Below are positions 1-9,064 of a stretch of 64,000 nt of DNA, in pieces (the stretch's first letter is position 1; each line of letters starts with the position of its first letter). The notes under the pieces are model-generated. The model made no database searches, had not been told where the DNA came from, and saw only the letters and a program-made list of their open reading frames with translations. The stretch spans positions 372,001 to 436,000 of the forward strand of contig NZ_JAERRG010000008.1 in assembly GCF_016741935.1 (NCBI RefSeq), written 5' to 3'. Position numbers and translations under genes: made by a program. The DNA comes from Streptomyces endocoffeicus (lineage in GTDB: Bacteria > Actinomycetota > Actinomycetes > Streptomycetales > Streptomycetaceae).

Positions 1-1
1 G

Positions 2-559
2 CCGATCCTCGACTCGCTCGGCTACGCCGCCGCCGCGCTGCTGCCCGTCGCCGCCTGGCTGGTGCGGGCGTGCGTCACCCAGGAGCCCGCCGCGGCCCGC
101 GACTGCGCCTCGGCGGCGGTGGGGCCCGGCCGGGTGCACCTCGCCTCGGTGCTGACCGCGCTGGGCGCGGCGCTGGTGCTCGGCACCGCCGGGACGCTGT
201 TCGTCGCGGCGGTCAGCGATCCGTACACCGCGGACCACCTGCACGAGATCCCCGTGCCCGAGGCGACCGTCTCCGGGCTGCTCACCGCGATCGCGTGCGC
301 GCTGCTCGGCACGGCCGTCGGCGCGCTGTGCAACCGGCCGCTGCTGCGCCGCCCCGGCTGGGCGATCCCGGCCACGCTGCTCGCCGCGCTGCTGGTGTCG
401 GTGGCCGGTGCCTCGCCCGCGAACGCCGCCGTGTCGGGGCTGGTCGACGGCTCGCACAGCGGCACCGTGCCGATGCCCCTGCTGCCCCTGGCCCTGACCG
501 GCGCGGCCGCCGCCGGGGCGACCGCGCTGGCCTGCGCGCTGAGCTCCCGCCGGTCGTAG
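2..559 (+). CDS. Integral membrane protein, C-terminal part (5' end outside window)
   Basis: The reading frame is open from the left edge, so the start is missing and 185 residues are visible. Four to five hydrophobic alanine/leucine-rich stretches can be read, around residues 9-20, 50-68, 90-108, 121-140 and 160-178, separated by short charged loops. No catalytic or binding motif is visible. The layout would suit a polytopic permease-like protein, but I do not recognise the family. It ends at TAG 557-559, 10 nt before the next small gene, so the two may be cotranscribed. Confidence 0.6.
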   Translation, partial: PILDSLGYAAAALLPVAAWLVRACVTQEPAAARDCASAAVGPGRVHLASVLTALGAALVLGTAGTLFVAAVSDPYTADHLHEIPVPEATVSGLLTAIACALLGTAVGALCNRPLLRRPGWAIPATLLAALLVSVAGASPANAAVSGLVDGSHSGTVPMPLLPLALTGAAAAGATALACALSSRRS

Positions 560-569
560 GGTTCGGGGC

Positions 570-722
570 ATGGACGACCGTACGGACCTCCCCGAGGGCC
601 CGCCGTACGCCGACTGCGTGCAGTGCGGCGAGCCCACCGAGTACCCCGCCACGCGCCCCGGAGCGACGCTGTGCCCCGTCTGCGAATGGCAGGAGGCCCA
701 GCGCACCGCCTGCTCCGGCTAG
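570..722 (+). CDS. Small zinc-ribbon protein (50 aa)
   Basis: An ATG frame of 50 codons that begins 10 nt after the preceding stop. It has two CxxC knuckles, Cys16/Cys19 (CVQC) and Cys35/Cys38 (CPVC), a classic four-cysteine zinc ribbon, and an extra Cys48 near the end. The acidic N-terminus and the Trp after the second knuckle look like a real folded microprotein rather than chance. Codon use follows the GC3 pattern of neighbours. It carries no catalytic motif. A role in nucleic-acid or protein binding is only inference. Confidence 0.6.
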   Translation: MDDRTDLPEGPPYADCVQCGEPTEYPATRPGATLCPVCEWQEAQRTACSG

Positions 723-784
723 CGACCACCCACCGGCTGCCCCGGCGGGATCGCATACGGGCCGCTCGGCCCTGTCCCGGCGGA

Positions 785-804
785 GCTTCGCGGGCCCGCG
801 AAGC
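785..804 (+). terminator. Perfect 20-bp palindrome, likely terminator
   Basis: GCTTCGCGGGCCCGCGAAGC is fully self-complementary and can fold as an 8-bp stem with a GGCC loop. It lies 63 nt after the stop of the zinc-ribbon gene. There is no T-run, as usual in Streptomyces. Confidence 0.45.
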
Positions 805-942
805 CTGCCGCGGCGCCCGGCGTCCGCGTCCCGGCCACCACCGCGAGGCGGCGGCCCCCGCACCAGAGGCCGCCACGCAGCGACAGGAAGCTCCGCCGGA
901 CAGGCGCTAAGCGGCCTCGCCGAAGTCCGGTGCGGTTCGGTT

Positions 943-989
943 GCGCCCCGAAGGGGCGCGGGGCTGTGTCGATGTGCGGCTCCGCCGCG
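943..989. repeat. Interspersed GC hairpin repeat
   Basis: Two adjacent hairpins with three-base loops: GCGCCCC-GAA-GGGGCGC (943-959) and TGCGGC-TCC-GCCGCG (975-989). The second hairpin recurs almost unchanged at 26141-26157. This style of intergenic repeat is common in Streptomyces chromosomes; here it lies just beyond the 3' end of the PhoX-type gene and may act as a terminator. Confidence 0.5.
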
Positions 990-1053
990 TGGGACCAGCC
1001 ACGACGGCGCCGCAGTCGGCCGACGACGCATCGCGCCACTTCCCGCGGAGCGC

Positions 1054-2457
1054 TCAGCGACGCCAGGGCCCCGTCACGGCGAACGTCGTGCCCGGGGTGT
1101 AGCAGTTCACGTACATCGTGCGGCGGTCCGGCGCGAAGGTGACGCCCGCGAACTCGCCCCACTCCGGCTCCTCCGGTGAGCCAATGTTCTGCCGCCCTCG
1201 CGCCATCGCGTAGACCTCGCCGCGCCGGGTCACCCCGAAGACATGCTGCGCGCCGTTGCCGTCCTCGCAGACCATCAGGCCGCCGCTGGGTGCGAGCGTG
1301 ATGTTGTCGGGGGACTCGCCGGGGAGCTGGACATCCGTCCCGGGGCCGAAGACGATCACCAGCGTGAGGCGTCCGCGGTCGGGGTCGTAGCGCCAGATCT
1401 GGCCGAAGTGGTCGGCCGCCGAGCCGTCCGCGCTCTTGGCGAAGCTGGAGACGAAGTAGACCGACGTACCGCCCCAGTAGCACCCCTCCAGCTTCTGGGC
1501 GTGGGTGATGCCTCCGGGGCCGAAGTCCTGGAAGCGGATGGGGGTTTGGCGGGCGAGCGGGTCGGGGACGTCCACCCACTCGACGCGGTCGAAAGTGGTG
1601 CCCGGCTCCTGGACGGTGGACAGATCGGGCACCCCCGGCACCCGCAGCGCCTGCAGCTCCCCGCCCGCGCGCAGTGAGCCGATGCCGCCGAGCGGCTTCC
1701 TCGGCCGGAAGCGGTAGAAGAGCCCGAAGGGCTTCTCGAAGGCGTCCTCGGTCTCGTAGACGACGCCGCTGCGCGGATCGACCGCGATGGCCTCGTGCTG
1801 GAAGCGGCCCATGGCGGTGAGCGGTACGGCGCCGGTGCGGCGCGGATCGTAGGGGTCGACCTCGAAGATGAAGCCGTGGTCCTTGGTGTAGCCGTTCGTA
1901 CCGGCCCGGTCCTCGGTTTCCTCACAGGTCAGCCACGTGTGCCAGGGGGTGGGGCCGCCCGCGCAGTTGACCGCGGTGCCCGCGATGGCCACTCGCTCGG
2001 ACAGTACGTGGTTGCCGGGGCCGAGCTCCAGGGCGGTGCAGCCGCCCAGGCCCATCGGGTCGTAGGTGAGGCCGTTCACGGCGGGGACGCGGATCGCGGC
2101 GTCCTTACGGTTCTCATGGTTGCGGACCAGATGCGTACGGCCGCGGTGGCCGCCGGCGCGGCCCGGGAAGGCGGCCATGCCGTCGCAGTGGCTGGGGACC
2201 TTGCCCTCGCCGGACCGGAGTTCATCGCCCTCGCGCGAGAGCACCCGGTAGCGGAATCCCTCCGGGAGGTCGAGCAGTCCATCGGGGTCGGGGACCAGGG
2301 GGCCGTAGCCACCCCGGCCGAGTGGTGGGGAATCCGGTTCGGCGGCCGCGGCCGTTCCGGCGAAGAGCTCGGAGACGCTGCCGGTGAAGGCGATCGAGGC
2401 CATGGTGGCCCCCAGCGCGCCGGTGCGGCCGAGAAGCTGACGTCGTGTCGCTGACAT
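1054..2457 (-). CDS. Tat-exported PhoX/DUF839 family protein
   Basis: A 467-residue protein starting MSATRRQLLGR, where Arg5-Arg6 begin a Tat signal followed by a hydrophobic stretch and an Ala-rich cleavage region near residue 38. The start is ATG at 2457 with AGGGAG 8 nt upstream; a longer frame exists but lacks a good site. The body shows the DUF839/PhoX beta-propeller features TCEETED, GRFQHEA, YETEDAF, SPDN and CEDGNG. Members bind calcium and iron and many are secreted alkaline phosphatases, so a periplasmic or extracellular phosphoesterase is plausible. Substrate is not deducible. It is convergent to the upstream small gene and codirectional with zapE. Confidence 0.8.
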   Translation of the reverse strand: MSATRRQLLGRTGALGATMASIAFTGSVSELFAGTAAAAEPDSPPLGRGGYGPLVPDPDGLLDLPEGFRYRVLSREGDELRSGEGKVPSHCDGMAAFPGRAGGHRGRTHLVRNHENRKDAAIRVPAVNGLTYDPMGLGGCTALELGPGNHVLSERVAIAGTAVNCAGGPTPWHTWLTCEETEDRAGTNGYTKDHGFIFEVDPYDPRRTGAVPLTAMGRFQHEAIAVDPRSGVVYETEDAFEKPFGLFYRFRPRKPLGGIGSLRAGGELQALRVPGVPDLSTVQEPGTTFDRVEWVDVPDPLARQTPIRFQDFGPGGITHAQKLEGCYWGGTSVYFVSSFAKSADGSAADHFGQIWRYDPDRGRLTLVIVFGPGTDVQLPGESPDNITLAPSGGLMVCEDGNGAQHVFGVTRRGEVYAMARGRQNIGSPEEPEWGEFAGVTFAPDRRTMYVNCYTPGTTFAVTGPWRR

Positions 2458-2581
2458 GCGGTAACTCCCTGCTGGCGGACAGAGAAGATGACCGGATGTG
2501 TGTATCACGCGCGCGGGCGCGCGGGAACCATTCGATCAGCGATGCGCGCCATTCGATCAGCGATGCGCGGGAACTGTCCGA

Positions 2582-3706
2582 TCAGCGCTTGTACGGCGCG
2601 TCGGCCAGTGTCTTCGCGTCCCGGGCCAGGGCGGTGAGCCGGGATATCGCCCGGAAGTACTTCTTCCGGTAGCCGCCGCTCAGCATCTCCTCGCTGAAGA
2701 GCTGGTCGAACGGCACCCCGGAGGCCAGCACCGGCACCTCGCGGTCGTAGAGCCGGTCGGCCAGCACCACCAGACGCAGCGCGGTGGACTGGTCGGGGAC
2801 CGGGGCGACCCCGGTCAGGCAGACGGCCTGGACGCCGTCGCACATCGCGCCGTAGCGGCTCGGATGCACCTGGGACAGGTGGTCCAGCAGGGCGGGGAAG
2901 TCGTCCAGGGAGGCGCCGGGGACGCGGTGCGCGGCCCGGGTGACCGTCTCGTCGGAGTGCGGGGGCGGGGCCGCAGGGAGGCCGCGGTGGCGGTAGTCCT
3001 CGCCGTCGATGCGCAGCGTACGGAAGCGGGCGGACAGCCCCTGTATCTCGCGCAGGAAGTCGGCCGCGGCGAACCGGCCCTCGCCCAGCTTGCCGGGCAG
3101 CGTGTTGGACGTCGCGGCGAGCGCCACGCCCGCCTCGACCAGCTTGCCCAGCAGCGTGGAGACCAGGACGGTGTCGCCCGGGTCGTCCAGCTCGAACTCG
3201 TCGATGCACAGCAGCCGGTGCCCGCTCAGGGTCTTCACGGTCTGCTGGAAGCCGAGCGCGCCGACCAGGTTCGTCAGCTCCACGAAGGTGCCGAACGCCT
3301 TCAGCTCGGGGGCGGCCGGGGTGGCGTGCCACAGGGAGGCCAGCAGATGGGTCTTGCCGACGCCGTAGCCGCCGTCGAGGTACATGCCGCGCGGGCCGCA
3401 GATCGCGGCGGGCTTGGCCTTCCGGCGGAACCAGTGCCTGCGGCGCCCGCCCTTCGCGTCCGCGCCGCCGCCGAGCCGTGCGGCGAAGGCTCTCAGCGCC
3501 TCGACCGCCTCGGCCTGGCTGGGCTGGCCGGGGTCGGTGATGTAGTTGTCGAAGCTCACGGTGGCGAAGCGGGGCGGCGGCACCATCTCGGCGACCAGAC
3601 GCTCCGCCGGAACCTGCGGCGCACGGGTGGTGAGGGCTGCGGGGGCTTCAGTGGCTTCGGCGGCTATGCGGCCTGCCGAGCCGGATGCGGTGGTTGGTGC
3701 AGACAC
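2582..3706 (-). CDS. zapE: ZapE/AFG1-like P-loop ATPase
   Basis: About 374 residues with Walker A GGYGVGKTH, Walker B LLCIDEFELDD and a following ATSNTLP sensor segment, the pattern of the AFG1/ZapE AAA family. ZapE proteins link to cell division in Gram-negatives; the actinobacterial role is unproven. The start is uncertain: GTG 3706 gives a protein beginning VSAPTTASG, while an ATG at 3763 would reach into the divergent promoter region, so I prefer 3706. It is divergent from the RibD-C reductase, with about 67 nt between the two starts for both promoters. Confidence 0.8.
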   Translation of the reverse strand: MSAPTTASGSAGRIAAEATEAPAALTTRAPQVPAERLVAEMVPPPRFATVSFDNYITDPGQPSQAEAVEALRAFAARLGGGADAKGGRRRHWFRRKAKPAAICGPRGMYLDGGYGVGKTHLLASLWHATPAAPELKAFGTFVELTNLVGALGFQQTVKTLSGHRLLCIDEFELDDPGDTVLVSTLLGKLVEAGVALAATSNTLPGKLGEGRFAAADFLREIQGLSARFRTLRIDGEDYRHRGLPAAPPPHSDETVTRAAHRVPGASLDDFPALLDHLSQVHPSRYGAMCDGVQAVCLTGVAPVPDQSTALRLVVLADRLYDREVPVLASGVPFDQLFSEEMLSGGYRKKYFRAISRLTALARDAKTLADAPYKR

Positions 3707-3773
3707 GGATGTCCAGGGTAGTCGCTCTTCACCCGGCCACTGTCCGAGAGGGAGGCATGTCACACTGCGGCCT

Positions 3774-4583
3774 ATGCGACGCCTGTTCCCCGTGCCTGTC
3801 CCCGCGCCTGCCGAAACACCTGCCGGAACGCCCGCCGAGGACCGCGAATGGACCCTTGGTGAACTGGCCGACGCCTATGCGTACCCGGAGCCGCCGCACG
3901 GCCCCTCCGGCGCCTGGCTGCGGGCCAACATGGTGTCCTCGCTCGACGGGGCGGCTCATCACGACGGCCGGTCGAAGCCGCTGTCCTCCGACGCCGATAT
4001 GCGGATCTTCGGGGTGCTGCGCGGGCTCGCCGACGCCGTCGTCGTGGGCGCGGAGACCGTGCGCCGCGAGGGCTACCGCCCGGCGCGCGCCCGGGAGGCG
4101 TTCGCCGAGCGGCGGGCGGCGCTCGGCCAGCCGCCCGCGCCCGCGATCGCCGTCGTGAGCGCGAGCCTGGAGCTGGACTTCGCGCGGCCGCTGTTCACCG
4201 AGCCGCTGGTCCCGACGATCGTGCTCACGGGCGCGGCGGCCGCGGAGGAGCGGGTCGAAGCGGCCCGTGCGGCGGGGGCCGAGGTGGTCTTCGCCGGGGC
4301 CGGGCCATCCGGGCGGGTGGACGCGGCGGCGCTCGTGACCGCGCTCGCGGGGCTCGGCCACACCCGGCTGCTCGCCGAGGGCGGCCCCACGCTGCTGGCG
4401 GAGTTCGCGGCGGCCGGGGTGCTGGACGAGCTGTGTCTGGCGGTGGCCCCCCTGGTCACCGCGGGGGACGCGAAGCGGATCATGAACGGCCCCGTACTGG
4501 CGGAACCGGAACGCTTCACTCTCGCTTCCGTTCTGGAGGAAGCCGGGTTTCTTTTCACCCGCTACCGTCGGATTCACCAATAA
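3774..4583 (+). CDS. RibD C-terminal-type pyrimidine reductase
   Basis: 269 residues of the RibD_C/DHFR-like fold. Visible marks are RANMVSSLDGAAHHDGRSKPLS near the N-terminus (shown only in part as MVSSLDG), DAVVVGAETVRREGY and LLAEGGPTLL, matching NADPH-dependent 5-amino-6-ribosylamino-pyrimidine reductases. No deaminase domain is present, so it is a stand-alone reductase. In riboflavin or deazaflavin-type pathways it would reduce the pyrimidine ribosyl side chain; here no rib gene lies next to it, so the substrate is open. The ATG at 3774 has GGAGG 18 nt upstream, which is long. Confidence 0.75.
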   Translation: MRRLFPVPVPAPAETPAGTPAEDREWTLGELADAYAYPEPPHGPSGAWLRANMVSSLDGAAHHDGRSKPLSSDADMRIFGVLRGLADAVVVGAETVRREGYRPARAREAFAERRAALGQPPAPAIAVVSASLELDFARPLFTEPLVPTIVLTGAAAAEERVEAARAAGAEVVFAGAGPSGRVDAAALVTALAGLGHTRLLAEGGPTLLAEFAAAGVLDELCLAVAPLVTAGDAKRIMNGPVLAEPERFTLASVLEEAGFLFTRYRRIHQ

Positions 4584-4640
4584 CTCATAAAAACGTCTGT
4601 AAACCCGCGAATGGGATCGCGAAGGAGAAGGGCATCCGCC

Positions 4641-5135
4641 GTGTTCACGAGCGTATTGATGATTGAGAAGCCCCTGACCCCCGCCGACGTGGAATTCGTC
4701 ACCACCCTGCACGGCGATGATCCGGTCTCCTTCGTCGTCCTGATGCAACCCCGGGGCAGCAAGGACCGGCTGCTGCGCGCGATCGACGACATCGCCCTCG
4801 GCGAGCTGGAGCAGGCCGCCCAGGAGGGGGACGAGCCGGAGGGCAAGGAGGCGCTGGAGCCCGCCGAGCGGGCGCTGACCCACTCGGTGGCGGCGCTCGA
4901 GGCGGCCGGGAGCCGGGCCCGGGGCCATGTCGTCCAGCGCCATCCGCTGGAGGTGCTGCGCGGGGTGGTGGAGGAGACCCGGGCCGATGAGGTGATCGTG
5001 CTCACCGCCCCGCACTTCGTGGAGGAGTTTTTCCACCGGGACTGGGCCTCGCGGGCGCGCCACAAGGTGGGGGTCCCGGTGCTGAAGCTCTTCGCGCACG
5101 CGGTGGACGAGGACCAGCCCTCGGCCGGCGGCTGA
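4641..5135 (+). CDS. Conserved actinobacterial protein, possibly USP-like
   Basis: A 164-residue protein starting with GTG at 4641 behind GAAGGAG. It reads VFTSVLMIEKPLTPADVE at the start and ends with an alternating strand-helix segment, DEVIVLTAPHFVEEFFHRD then KVGVPVLKLFAHA, which resembles the C-terminal half of universal stress protein folds. The acidic centre EGDEPEGKEALEPAE is low complexity. The usual USP GxxxxG(S/T) nucleotide signature is absent, so the link is weak. It precedes murC by 212 nt. Confidence 0.55.
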   Translation: MFTSVLMIEKPLTPADVEFVTTLHGDDPVSFVVLMQPRGSKDRLLRAIDDIALGELEQAAQEGDEPEGKEALEPAERALTHSVAALEAAGSRARGHVVQRHPLEVLRGVVEETRADEVIVLTAPHFVEEFFHRDWASRARHKVGVPVLKLFAHAVDEDQPSAGG

Positions 5136-5154
5136 GCCGCGGCCCGGCCCTGTT

Positions 5155-5212
5155 CCGGTGGGCATCGGCTGAGCCGCCGCCCCGCCCGGCCCCGGTGGGC
5201 ATCGGCTGAGCC
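5155..5212. repeat. 21-bp direct repeat between USP-like gene and murC
   Basis: The 21-bp string beginning CCGGTGGGCATCGGCTGAGC occurs at 5155-5175 and again at 5192-5212, a 37-bp period. It is followed by C/G-rich imperfect hexamers up to about 5255. Non-coding. Confidence 0.6.
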
Positions 5213-5347
5213 CCGGTCCCGGCCCCGGCCTCGGTCCCGGCCCGGCGGACGGCCCTCGCGGCCCTCGCGGCCATCGGCGGGGCCGGGCCGCCGGGGGTGC
5301 GAGAATCGGGCCGACAACACACACCGCGAACCAGGGGAGACCCGTAC

Positions 5348-6769
5348 ATGGCACCGGCCGGCACCGCCTCCGACACGCTGGATCGACCGCACTTCATCGG
5401 CATCGGCGGCGCCGGGATGTCGGGCGTGGCGAAGGTCCTCGCCATGCGCGGCGCGCGGGTCTCGGGCAGCGACACCAAGGACTCGCCGATCGTCGGGGCG
5501 CTGCGTGAGCTCGGCGCCACGGTGCACATCGGCCACTCCGCCGGCAACCTCGCCGCCGACGCCACCAGCGTCGTCGTCTCCAGCGCCATCCGGGACGACA
5601 ACCTCGAACTGGTCACGGCGCGGGAGCGCGGTATCCCGGTGGTGCACCGCTCCGACGCGCTCGCCGCGCTGATGGACGGCTCCCGGCCGATCGCGGTCGC
5701 GGGCACCCACGGCAAGACGACCACGACCTCGATGCTTGCCGTCTCGCTGCGCACCCTCGGGCTGGACCCGTCGTACGTCATCGGCGGCGATCTGGACGCC
5801 CCCGGCTCCAGCGCCCTCCACGGCGAGGGCGAGATCTTCGTCGCCGAGGCCGACGAGAGCGACCGCAGCTTCCACAAGTACGCGCCCGAGGTGGCGATCA
5901 TCCTCAATGTGGAGCTCGACCACCACGCCAACTACGCCTCGATGGACGAGATCTACGAATCGTTCGAGACCTTCGTCGGCCGGGTCCGGCCCGGCGGCGC
6001 GCTGGTGATCTCCGCCGACCACCCCGGCGCCCGTGAGCTGACCGCCCGGGTCACCGGGCGCGACGGGCTGCGGGTGCTCACCTACGGCGCGGACGCGGGC
6101 GCGGACGTGAGCGTCCTGGCCATCGAGCCGCACGGGCTGACCAGCGAGGTCACCGTACGGCTCGCGGAGTCCCTGGGCGGCGCGGAGCTCACCTTCACCG
6201 TCTCCGTCCCCGGCCGGCACTACGCGCTCAACGCCGTGGCCGCCCTCACCGCGGGCGCCGCCCTCGACGTCCCGGCCCCGGAGCTGGCCCCCGCCCTCGC
6301 CTCGTACACGGGCGTCAAGCGGCGGCTCCAGCTCAAGGGCACCGCGGCCGGGGTGCAGGTGATCGACTCCTACGCCCACCACCCCACCGAGATCGCCGCG
6401 GACCTCGAGGCGATCCGCGGCGGCGCCGGGGAGGGCCGGGTGCTGGTGGTCTTCCAGCCGCATCTGTTCAGCCGCACCCAGGAGCTGGGCACCGAGATGG
6501 GCGAGGCGCTCGCGCTCGCCGACGCCTCCGTGGTCCTGGACATCTACCCCGCCCGTGAGGACCCGGTCCCCGGCGTCACCAGCGCCCTGATCATCGACGC
6601 CGCGGCCCGTCACGGGGCGGATGTGACCGCCGAGCACGACCGGGACGCGGTGCCCGAGCTCATCGCCGGAATGGCGAAGCCGGGTGACCTTGTTCTCACC
6701 ATGGGCGCTGGCGATGTGACCGACCTCGGTCCGGAGATCCTCGCCCGTCTGCAAAGCCCGGAGAACTGA
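5348..6769 (+). CDS. murC: UDP-N-acetylmuramate--L-alanine ligase
   Basis: 473 residues, normal for MurC. It shows the N-terminal UDP-binding loop GIGGAGMSGVAK, the ATP P-loop GTHGKTTTTS at residues 119-128, the EADESDRSF motif and the C-terminal YAHHPTEI. MurC adds L-alanine to UDP-MurNAc in the cytoplasm, the first step of the peptidoglycan stem peptide. The start ATG 5348 has GGGGAG 10 nt upstream. It is followed after 14 nt by msrB with a strong site, so the two are probably one operon. Confidence 0.93.
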   Translation: MAPAGTASDTLDRPHFIGIGGAGMSGVAKVLAMRGARVSGSDTKDSPIVGALRELGATVHIGHSAGNLAADATSVVVSSAIRDDNLELVTARERGIPVVHRSDALAALMDGSRPIAVAGTHGKTTTTSMLAVSLRTLGLDPSYVIGGDLDAPGSSALHGEGEIFVAEADESDRSFHKYAPEVAIILNVELDHHANYASMDEIYESFETFVGRVRPGGALVISADHPGARELTARVTGRDGLRVLTYGADAGADVSVLAIEPHGLTSEVTVRLAESLGGAELTFTVSVPGRHYALNAVAALTAGAALDVPAPELAPALASYTGVKRRLQLKGTAAGVQVIDSYAHHPTEIAADLEAIRGGAGEGRVLVVFQPHLFSRTQELGTEMGEALALADASVVLDIYPAREDPVPGVTSALIIDAAARHGADVTAEHDRDAVPELIAGMAKPGDLVLTMGAGDVTDLGPEILARLQSPEN

Positions 6770-6783
6770 GGAGGTCCGTCCCC

Positions 6784-7191
6784 ATGGCGTACGAGATCGA
6801 CAAGCCGGAGGAGCAGTGGCGCGCGGAGCTGACTCCGCAGGAGTACCACGTACTGCGGGAGGCCGGTACCGAGCGTGCCTTCACCGGTGAGTACACCGAT
6901 TCCAAGACGGTCGGCGTCTATGCGTGCCGGGCGTGCGGGGCGGAGCTCTTCCGCTCGGAGACGAAGTTCGAGAGCCACTGCGGCTGGCCGTCGTTCTACG
7001 ACCCGGCGGACAGCTCGGCCGTCGAACTGCTCGAGGACCGCTCGCACGGCATGGCCCGCACCGAGGTGCGGTGCACCCGCTGCGGCTCCCACCTGGGCCA
7101 TGTCTTCTCGGGCGAGGGCTACCCGACCCCGACCGACCAGCGGTACTGCATCAACTCCATCTCGCTGCGGCTGAGCCCCGAGGAGAGCTGA
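6784..7191 (+). CDS. msrB: Peptide-methionine (R)-S-oxide reductase
   Basis: 135 residues. Two CxxC zinc pairs are present, Cys48/Cys51 (CRAC) and Cys97/Cys100 (CTRC), with the catalytic cysteine at 122 in RYCINS and a likely resolving Cys66 in HCGWPSF. It repairs methionine-R-sulfoxide in the cytoplasm using thioredoxin. The start has GAGGAGG at ideal spacing. Downstream treZ is convergent with only 12 nt between the stops. Confidence 0.93.
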   Translation: MAYEIDKPEEQWRAELTPQEYHVLREAGTERAFTGEYTDSKTVGVYACRACGAELFRSETKFESHCGWPSFYDPADSSAVELLEDRSHGMARTEVRCTRCGSHLGHVFSGEGYPTPTDQRYCINSISLRLSPEES

Positions 7192-7203
7192 GCCTCGGGC
7201 TCC

Positions 7204-8961
7204 TCATCGTGAGCCGCAGCGCAGCACGGCGGCGGTCTCGGGCGGCAGTCTCAGCATGCCGTCCGGGCCCGGCAGCTCGACCCGCCGCCAGGCGGCCACC
7301 ACCTCGGTGACCTCGCCGGTCCGGGGCCCGAGCCAGGTCTTGACCGGCCGGTCGCCCGGGTTGAGCAGGACCCGCAGCGGGCCGCGCTGAAAGCTGAAGC
7401 AGCCATCCGAACCGGAGGACAGGCCCGTGTACGACCAGGTGGGGTCGGTCAGGGCCGGTTCGGCGCGGCGCAGCGCGATCAGCCGGCGGTACCAGTCGAG
7501 CAGCGCCCGGTGCGGCTCCCGCTCCGGCTCCCGCCAGTCGAGGCAGGACCGCAGCCGGGTGGCCGGGTCCTGGGGGTCCGGCACGTCCCCCGCCGCCCAG
7601 CCGTGGGCGGCGAACTCGCGGCGGCGGCCGGACCGCACCGCCTCCGCCAGCTCCGGATCCTGGTGGTCGGTGAAGTACTGCCAGGGCGTGCGGGCGCCCC
7701 ACTCCTCGCCCATGAAGAGCATGGGGGTGAAGGGCGCGCACAGCACCACGGCCGCCGCGCAGGCCAGCAGCCCGGGGGAGAGCCGGGCGGAGAGCCGGTC
7801 GCCGACCGCGCGGTTGCCCACCTGGTCATGGGTCTGGGCGTAGCCGAGCAGCCGGTGCGCGGGGGTGGTGTGGGTGTTCAGCGGACTGCCGTGGCGGCGG
7901 CTCCGGAACGCCGAATGGGTGCCGTCGTGGAAGAAGCCGCCCATCAGCGTTTTGACCAGCGCCCCGGGCCCCTCGGCGGCGAAGTCGGCGTAGTAGCCCT
8001 GCCGCTCACCGGTGAGGAATGTGTGCAGGGCGTGATGGAAGTCGTCGTTCCACTGCGCGTGCAGACCGTGGCCGCCCGCCTCGCGCGGGGCGGTGGTGCG
8101 CGGATCGTTGAGATCGGACTCGCCGATGAGGAAGAGCGGACGGCCGGTGCGGGCGGCCAGCGCCTCCACGGCGGCCGACAGCTCGGCCAGGAAGTGCCGG
8201 GCCCGGGTGTCGCGCAGCGCGTGCACCGCGTCCAGCCGCAGCCCGTCGAGGCGGAAGTCGCGCAGCCAGGCGAGCGCGCTGCCGATGAAGTACGCGCGCA
8301 CCTCGTCGGAGCCGGGCGCGTCGAGGTTGACCGCCGCGCCCCAGGGGGTGTGGTGGGTGTCGGTGAAGTACGGACCGAAGGCCGGGAGGTGGTTGCCGGA
8401 GGGGCCCAGATGGTTGTGGACCACATCGAGGACCACGCCGAGGCCGTGCCCGTGCGCGGCGTCCACGAAGCGCGCCAGACCCTCCGGCCCGCCGTAGGGC
8501 TCGTGCACCGCCCAGGGCGCCACGCCGTCGTACCCCCAGCCATGGGTCCCGGGGAACGGGCAGACGGGCATCAGCTGTACATGGGTGATGCCCAACTCGG
8601 CCAGATGCGGCAGCTGTTCGGCCGCCGCGTCGAAGGTGCCCTCATGGGTGAAGGTGCCGATGTGCAGCTCGTAGAGGACCGCGCCCGGCAGTGGCCGCCC
8701 GAACCACTCCCGCTCCCAGCGGAAGCGGGAGTGGTCGACCACCGCGCTCAGCCCCTCCGGGCCGTCCGGCTGGCGGCGGGAGCGCGGATCGGGGAGCGGC
8801 GGGCCGTCGTCGAGCGCGAAGCCGTACCGCGTGCCGGGCCCGGCCTCGGCCTCGGCCCGCCACCACCCCGCGCGGCCCGGGTCGGGCTCCATGGGACGGT
8901 CCCGCCCGTCCACATGGAGCCCGACCCGCTCGGCGTGCGGCGCCCACACCTCGAACAGCAC
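7204..8961 (-). CDS. treZ: Malto-oligosyltrehalose trehalohydrolase
   Basis: 585 residues, GH13 family. N-terminal CBM48-like segment starts FEVWAPHAERV; the catalytic barrel has VVLDVVHNH, DGLRLDAVH with nucleophile Asp244, LIGESDLND with the acid Glu, and THDQVGNR. TreZ releases trehalose from maltooligosyl-trehalose made by TreY, using glycogen ends freed by TreX; treY and glgX are on the same strand nearby. Start is GTG 8961 behind GAGGTGAGGAG. A 20-bp tandem duplication sits directly upstream. Confidence 0.92.
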   Translation of the reverse strand: MLFEVWAPHAERVGLHVDGRDRPMEPDPGRAGWWRAEAEAGPGTRYGFALDDGPPLPDPRSRRQPDGPEGLSAVVDHSRFRWEREWFGRPLPGAVLYELHIGTFTHEGTFDAAAEQLPHLAELGITHVQLMPVCPFPGTHGWGYDGVAPWAVHEPYGGPEGLARFVDAAHGHGLGVVLDVVHNHLGPSGNHLPAFGPYFTDTHHTPWGAAVNLDAPGSDEVRAYFIGSALAWLRDFRLDGLRLDAVHALRDTRARHFLAELSAAVEALAARTGRPLFLIGESDLNDPRTTAPREAGGHGLHAQWNDDFHHALHTFLTGERQGYYADFAAEGPGALVKTLMGGFFHDGTHSAFRSRRHGSPLNTHTTPAHRLLGYAQTHDQVGNRAVGDRLSARLSPGLLACAAAVVLCAPFTPMLFMGEEWGARTPWQYFTDHQDPELAEAVRSGRRREFAAHGWAAGDVPDPQDPATRLRSCLDWREPEREPHRALLDWYRRLIALRRAEPALTDPTWSYTGLSSGSDGCFSFQRGPLRVLLNPGDRPVKTWLGPRTGEVTEVVAAWRRVELPGPDGMLRLPPETAAVLRCGSR

Positions 8962-8976
8962 TGGCGTCTCCTCACC

Positions 8977-9016
8977 TCGACCTGGCTACGGTCCTCTCGA
9001 CCTGGCTACGGTCCTC
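8977..9016. repeat. 20-bp perfect tandem duplication upstream of treZ
   Basis: TCGACCTGGCTACGGTCCTC is repeated head to tail without mismatch at 8977-8996 and 8997-9016, ending 15 nt from the treZ start. It lies in the treZ leader or promoter region. Confidence 0.85.
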
Positions 9017-9064
9017 GACCATGCTGCGGGACGCGGCGCCGGCGGCGCAGCAGGGCGACATCGG

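Larger units (their letters stand above)
723..1053. other. Intergenic region with palindrome and interspersed repeat
   Basis: No gene seen. It holds a perfect 20-bp palindrome (785-804) and a two-hairpin GC repeat (943-989), both annotated separately. The rest shows no coding signal that I trust. Confidence 0.6.
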
